A stretch of DNA of 64,000 nucleotides from Thermoanaerobaculia bacterium. GTDB taxonomy: Bacteria > Acidobacteriota > Thermoanaerobaculia > Multivoradales > Multivoraceae. Positions 60,767 to 64,000 of this stretch are shown one piece after another. Positions within the stretch are counted from its first letter, which is position 1, and each line of letters opens with the position of its first letter. A program made the translations under genes and the position numbers. Location of the stretch: contig JAJEHN010000013.1 in NCBI GenBank assembly GCA_022823665.1, positions 102,516 through 166,515 of the forward strand, written 5' to 3'. The notes beneath the pieces were generated by a model. The model searched no databases. It was not told where the DNA came from and saw nothing but the letters and a program-made list of their open reading frames with translations.

Positions 60767-63700
60767 ATGGCCAAGAGGACCAGGAAGGTTGAAACGCTGA
60801 TCCACCGCAAGGCGACCCGCCGCAACATCCCCACCGCCGAGTACCAGCCGGTCATGCACGCGTACGACCGGGATCCGATCCGCGTCGCCTACGAGCAGCG
60901 CAACCCCGACCTCGACCCGCAACTGGTCTGGCGCGGCAAGGACATGCAGGACTGGTCCGAGCTTGTCGTGCCGGCACCGCCTCTCTTCATCCAGGAGAAA
61001 GTGCATCCCAAGGTGCTGATCGAAGACCTGGCCCGCATGAGCAGCCGGGCCCGCGAAGAGGACGCCGACGACCAGGCGATCCAGCCCGACCTCTTCGACG
61101 ACTTCAACGGCCTGCCGGACGGTGACGCCAGGACCGAGTTCTACCAGCACGACGCCAACTGGTCCAACCGGATGATCCTCGGCGATTCCCTGCAAGTCAT
61201 GGCATCGCTGGCGGAGCGCGAGGGGTTGCGCGGCAAGGTGCAGTGCATCTACATCGACCCGCCCTACGGCATCAGGTTCAACTCGAACTTCCAGTGGTCA
61301 ACGAAGAGCCGGGACGTCAAGGATGGCAAGGCGGACCACATCACGCGGGAACCGGAACAGGTCAAGGCGTTCCGGGATACCTGGCGGGACGGCATTCACT
61401 CGTACCTGAGCTACCTGCGGGACCGCTTGACCGCAACCCGGGATCTGCTGGCCGAGAGCGGGTCGGTCTTCGTGCAGATCGGAGACGAGAACGTCCACCG
61501 GGTGCGAGCGCTGATGGACGAGATCTTTCGTGAGAAGAACTTCGTTTCACTTATCTCGGTTCAGACCACGACCGGTTTTCTCACCGACTATCTCGGCAAC
61601 ATGTCCGACTTCATCCTGTGGTACGCCAAGGACAAGGACGCCTGCAAGGCTCGGCCACCCTTCTATCGGAAGGAGTTCGTTCTCGGAGAAGGGAACGCTC
61701 GCTGGCTGATGTTCCCTGACGGTTCGTACCGAGGCGTATCGGCCCGAGAGAAGCGCGGCGATCAGAGCGTGCCCGCGGAGGCTTCACCCTACAAACCGGA
61801 CAACATGATCTCGCAGGGCAGAGCCAAGGCGCGACAGCCGTACGGACACCACGGCTTACTCTACGACAGTTGGGAGAAGAACTCTCATTGGAAAGCCGCT
61901 TATCCCGAGGGAATGAACCGATTGAGTCGAGCGGGGAGGATCCACGTTGCCCGGAACTCCATTCAGTATGTTCGGTTCCATACGGACTTCGGCCTCGGCG
62001 TCTATGGGAACATGTGGACCGACACGGGCACCGGGAACTTCACGGACAAGAAGATGTACGTGGTTCAAACGAACACCAAGGTAGTTGAGCGGTGCCTCCT
62101 CATGGCCACCGACCCCGGCGACTTCGTCCTCGACCCCACCTGTGGCTCCGGCACCACTGCGTACGTTGCCGAGCAGTGGGGTCGGCGCTGGATCACCATC
62201 GATACCTCCCGCGTCGCACTCGCCCTCGCCCGTGCCCGCATCATGAGTGCGCGCTACCCGTACTACCTGCTCGCCGACAGCCGCGAGGGCCAACTCAAGG
62301 AAGCCGCTCTGGCCCGCAAGCCCCCTTCGGAAGCGCCCACGTACAACGACGTCCGCCACGGTTTCGTATACGAACGCGTACCGCACATCACCTTGAAGTC
62401 CATCGCCAACAACGCCGAGATCGACGTGATCCATGAGCGGCTTCAGCCGGAAGTCGAGAGTGCGCTGTCGGATCTCAACCGCGCCATGCGGGGCCACTCC
62501 ACACCATTCACCGTCGAGTACGGCGGACGCAAGGGCAAGAGGATCGACTTCGGCGCCCCAGCGGGGAGTACGGTCGCTCTTCCGTCGGGCGAGTCGGCCC
62601 CGGCCAACGGTTTTCTCGAATGGGAAGTGCCCCGGAAGCCGGAGAACGACTGGAACGAGACCGCGCGCGAAGCGCACGAGCGCTTCTGGCAGGCCCGGAT
62701 CGCCCGCCAGCGCGAGATCGACGCCTGCATCGCCGCGAGCGCCGACTACGAGCACCTCTACGACAAGCCCTACCAGGACAACAAAAGGGTCCGCGTCGCC
62801 GGCCCCTTTACGGTGGAGAGCGTTTCGCCGCACCGCCTGGCCGCCTTGGACGAGCACGACGAATTGCTCGTCGCCGAGCCTCGCGTCAGTTCCGACGCGG
62901 GAGCCGACGTCTCCCGCCACGACTTCGCCCATGTGATTCTCGAGAACCTCCGCACGGCTGGCGTGCAGCAAGCCAGGAAGGCTGGCCGGATTACTTTCTC
63001 CTCCCTGGAGCCGTGGCCCGGCGAGCTCGTCTGCGCCGAGGGCCGCTACATCGACGGCGACGGCAAGGAACGGAGCGCCGGCGTCTTCATCGGTCCGGAG
63101 TTCGGGACCGTCTCCCGCCCGGATCTGGTGAGCGCCACCCGCGAAGCCGCTGATGCCGGCTTCGACGTCCTCATCGCCTGCGCTTTCAACTACGAAGCCC
63201 ACGCCACCGAGTTCACGAAGCTCGGCCGCGTCCCCGTACTCAAGGCCCGCATGAACGCCGACCTGCACATGGCGGACGACCTGAAGAAGACAAACACCGC
63301 CAACCTCTTCGTGATCTTCGGCGAGCCTGACATCGACATCGAACCCGCCACCGGTAGCAACGGCGAGTCCGACTGGCTCCAGGTGAAGATCAACGGCGTC
63401 GACGTGTTCGACCCATCCGCCGGCGAAGTCCGCAGCGACGGTCCCGAAGGCATCGCCTGCTGGTTCGTCGACAACGACTACAACGAAGAGAGCTTCTTCG
63501 TCCGCCAGGCCTACTTTCTCGGCGCCGGCGACCCCTACAAGTCCCTCAGAACCACCTTGAAGGCCGAGATCGACGCCGACGCCTGGGCCACCTTGCGCAG
63601 CGACACCTCGCGGCCTTTCCCGAAACCCACGACCGGCCGTATCGCGGTCAAGGTCATCAACCATCTAGGCGACGAAGTTATGAAGGTGTTCGGCGTTTGA
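60767..63700 (+). CDS. Site-specific DNA adenine methyltransferase (Mod-like, long form)
   Basis: 977 residues, with GGAGGA 11 bases upstream inside the PIN gene end. Amino-methyltransferase of the beta order: catalytic CIYIDPPYGIRFNSNFQW near 160-175 and, after a long insert with the recognition region, VLDPTCGSGTTAYVAEQWGRRW (SAM motif I) near 454-475. The ~400-residue C-terminal extension (FDVLIACAFNYEAHATEF, ITFSSLEPWPG, CWFVDNDYNEESFFVRQAYF) has no recognised fold by eye and may be an interaction domain for the restriction subunit. It protects host DNA from the 57248 nuclease. Confidence 0.9.
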   Translation: MAKRTRKVETLIHRKATRRNIPTAEYQPVMHAYDRDPIRVAYEQRNPDLDPQLVWRGKDMQDWSELVVPAPPLFIQEKVHPKVLIEDLARMSSRAREEDADDQAIQPDLFDDFNGLPDGDARTEFYQHDANWSNRMILGDSLQVMASLAEREGLRGKVQCIYIDPPYGIRFNSNFQWSTKSRDVKDGKADHITREPEQVKAFRDTWRDGIHSYLSYLRDRLTATRDLLAESGSVFVQIGDENVHRVRALMDEIFREKNFVSLISVQTTTGFLTDYLGNMSDFILWYAKDKDACKARPPFYRKEFVLGEGNARWLMFPDGSYRGVSAREKRGDQSVPAEASPYKPDNMISQGRAKARQPYGHHGLLYDSWEKNSHWKAAYPEGMNRLSRAGRIHVARNSIQYVRFHTDFGLGVYGNMWTDTGTGNFTDKKMYVVQTNTKVVERCLLMATDPGDFVLDPTCGSGTTAYVAEQWGRRWITIDTSRVALALARARIMSARYPYYLLADSREGQLKEAALARKPPSEAPTYNDVRHGFVYERVPHITLKSIANNAEIDVIHERLQPEVESALSDLNRAMRGHSTPFTVEYGGRKGKRIDFGAPAGSTVALPSGESAPANGFLEWEVPRKPENDWNETAREAHERFWQARIARQREIDACIAASADYEHLYDKPYQDNKRVRVAGPFTVESVSPHRLAALDEHDELLVAEPRVSSDAGADVSRHDFAHVILENLRTAGVQQARKAGRITFSSLEPWPGELVCAEGRYIDGDGKERSAGVFIGPEFGTVSRPDLVSATREAADAGFDVLIACAFNYEAHATEFTKLGRVPVLKARMNADLHMADDLKKTNTANLFVIFGEPDIDIEPATGSNGESDWLQVKINGVDVFDPSAGEVRSDGPEGIACWFVDNDYNEESFFVRQAYFLGAGDPYKSLRTTLKAEIDADAWATLRSDTSRPFPKPTTGRIAVKVINHLGDEVMKVFGV

Positions 63701-63930
63701 CCCGGCGGCCACGACCAAGGCCCGGCGCTCCTCCCTGGATTCGGCACCACGCACTCGCCCAATGGAGGGCGCTCGCCGAACCCGCTGCCCGCTCGGTCGC
63801 ATTGACCCCAACCCTCCCGACGGAGTAGCTTGCTCCCTCATGGGCAGGGTCAAGAAGTCGGGTCTTCAGGCTTCTGTGTGGGCCAGACGGTGCAGGCGCT
63901 GGGTGCATGTCGGCCTTTTAGGCTGTCGGG
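63701..63930. other. Gap between the R-M operon and a transposase
   Basis: 230 bases with GC-rich palindromes such as GGGCGCTCGCCG. No gene was recognised. The left end of an insertion sequence should lie here, but its terminal repeat cannot be set without the right end. Confidence 0.4.
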
Positions 63931-64000
63931 ATGAAGAGTGCCAGGACGTTCGAGAAGTTGTTGGGGATCAGGCCGCCCTGGCGGGTGCGCGAGGTGGTGC
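63931..64000 (+). CDS. ISL3-like transposase, N-terminal fragment (cut by window end)
   Basis: 23 codons only: MKSARTFEKLLGIRPPWRVR then EVV. ISL3-family transposases start in just this way (short polar start, LLG[LI]xPPWxV, then a zinc-finger domain). The gene runs past the end of the window, so completeness cannot be judged. It marks a mobile element directly downstream of the restriction-modification operon. Confidence 0.55.
   Translation, partial: MKSARTFEKLLGIRPPWRVREVV

Noticed and set aside
63700..63840. Third copy of the 180-bp repeat
   Set aside because: Only the short word AAGGCCCGGCGC and its surroundings match copy B; the four diagnostic blocks are missing.

Overview
The window is GC-rich, densely coded bacterial chromosome. 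A TIGR03436-type 'VWFA-related Acidobacterial domain' protein, three DUF5916 outer-membrane proteins, a DUF6152 protein, an Oar-like TonB receptor and an alternative-complex-III-type quinol oxidoreductase together suggest a member of Acidobacteriota. The phylum is an inference; no rRNA or tRNA gene was seen.

Layout. 1-3332: tandem duplicated DUF5916 surface proteins (the first cut by the window edge). 3381-7316: SWIM/SNF2 helicase with a clear promoter and terminator. 7411-14352: the most unusual region. It holds a coupled set of a 73-residue protein, a membrane-anchored thioredoxin-fold protein and a stand-alone C39 (double-glycine) peptidase, then four small secreted or leader-bearing peptides. 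A large hairpin follows, then an ABC-2 permease, its ATPase and two YIP1-like membrane proteins. The transporter part is bracketed by two copies of a diverged ~180-bp repeat. 14664-24969: secreted or periplasmic proteins of poorly known families (GRPDL-type proteins, DUF6152, VWFA, DUF5916, DUF3500, amidohydrolase, PHP). 25006-29376: acyl-CoA dehydrogenase and a TonB-dependent receptor interrupted by one in-frame stop. 29461-34969 (minus): ActD, NrfD/ActC, Fe-S, molybdopterin-type and pentaheme subunits of an ACIII-like complex. 34982-41753 (minus): acyl-CoA synthetase, biotin-dependent acyl-CoA carboxylase, enoyl-CoA hydratase and GST, a catabolic operon. 41811-49348: metallo-hydrolase, metalloprotease, DUF4160, acetyltransferase, glycosyltransferase, PQQ-like propeller, AAA/DUF4143 ATPase and HEAAH lipoprotein. 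49416-54592 (minus): heptose or deoxysugar nucleotide genes. 54672-57149: FAD/GCV_T dehydrogenase. 57248-63700: restriction-modification operon with an embedded PIN toxin gene. 63931-end: start of an ISL3-like transposase.

How the genes work together. The 7.4-14.4 kb region can be read as a bacteriocin-like peptide system. Three precursors have a GG or GG-like site followed by a hydrophobic Gly/Ala-rich core between two cysteines. The C39 peptidase would trim the leader, the CGNC thioredoxin-fold protein could handle the disulfide, and the ABC-2 module could give export or self-protection. The carboxylase/hydratase/synthetase operon would produce reducing equivalents, and the adjacent ACIII-like complex oxidises quinol. 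Several genes have a TANNNT -10 box only 6-9 bases before the start codon, which suggests frequent leaderless transcription.
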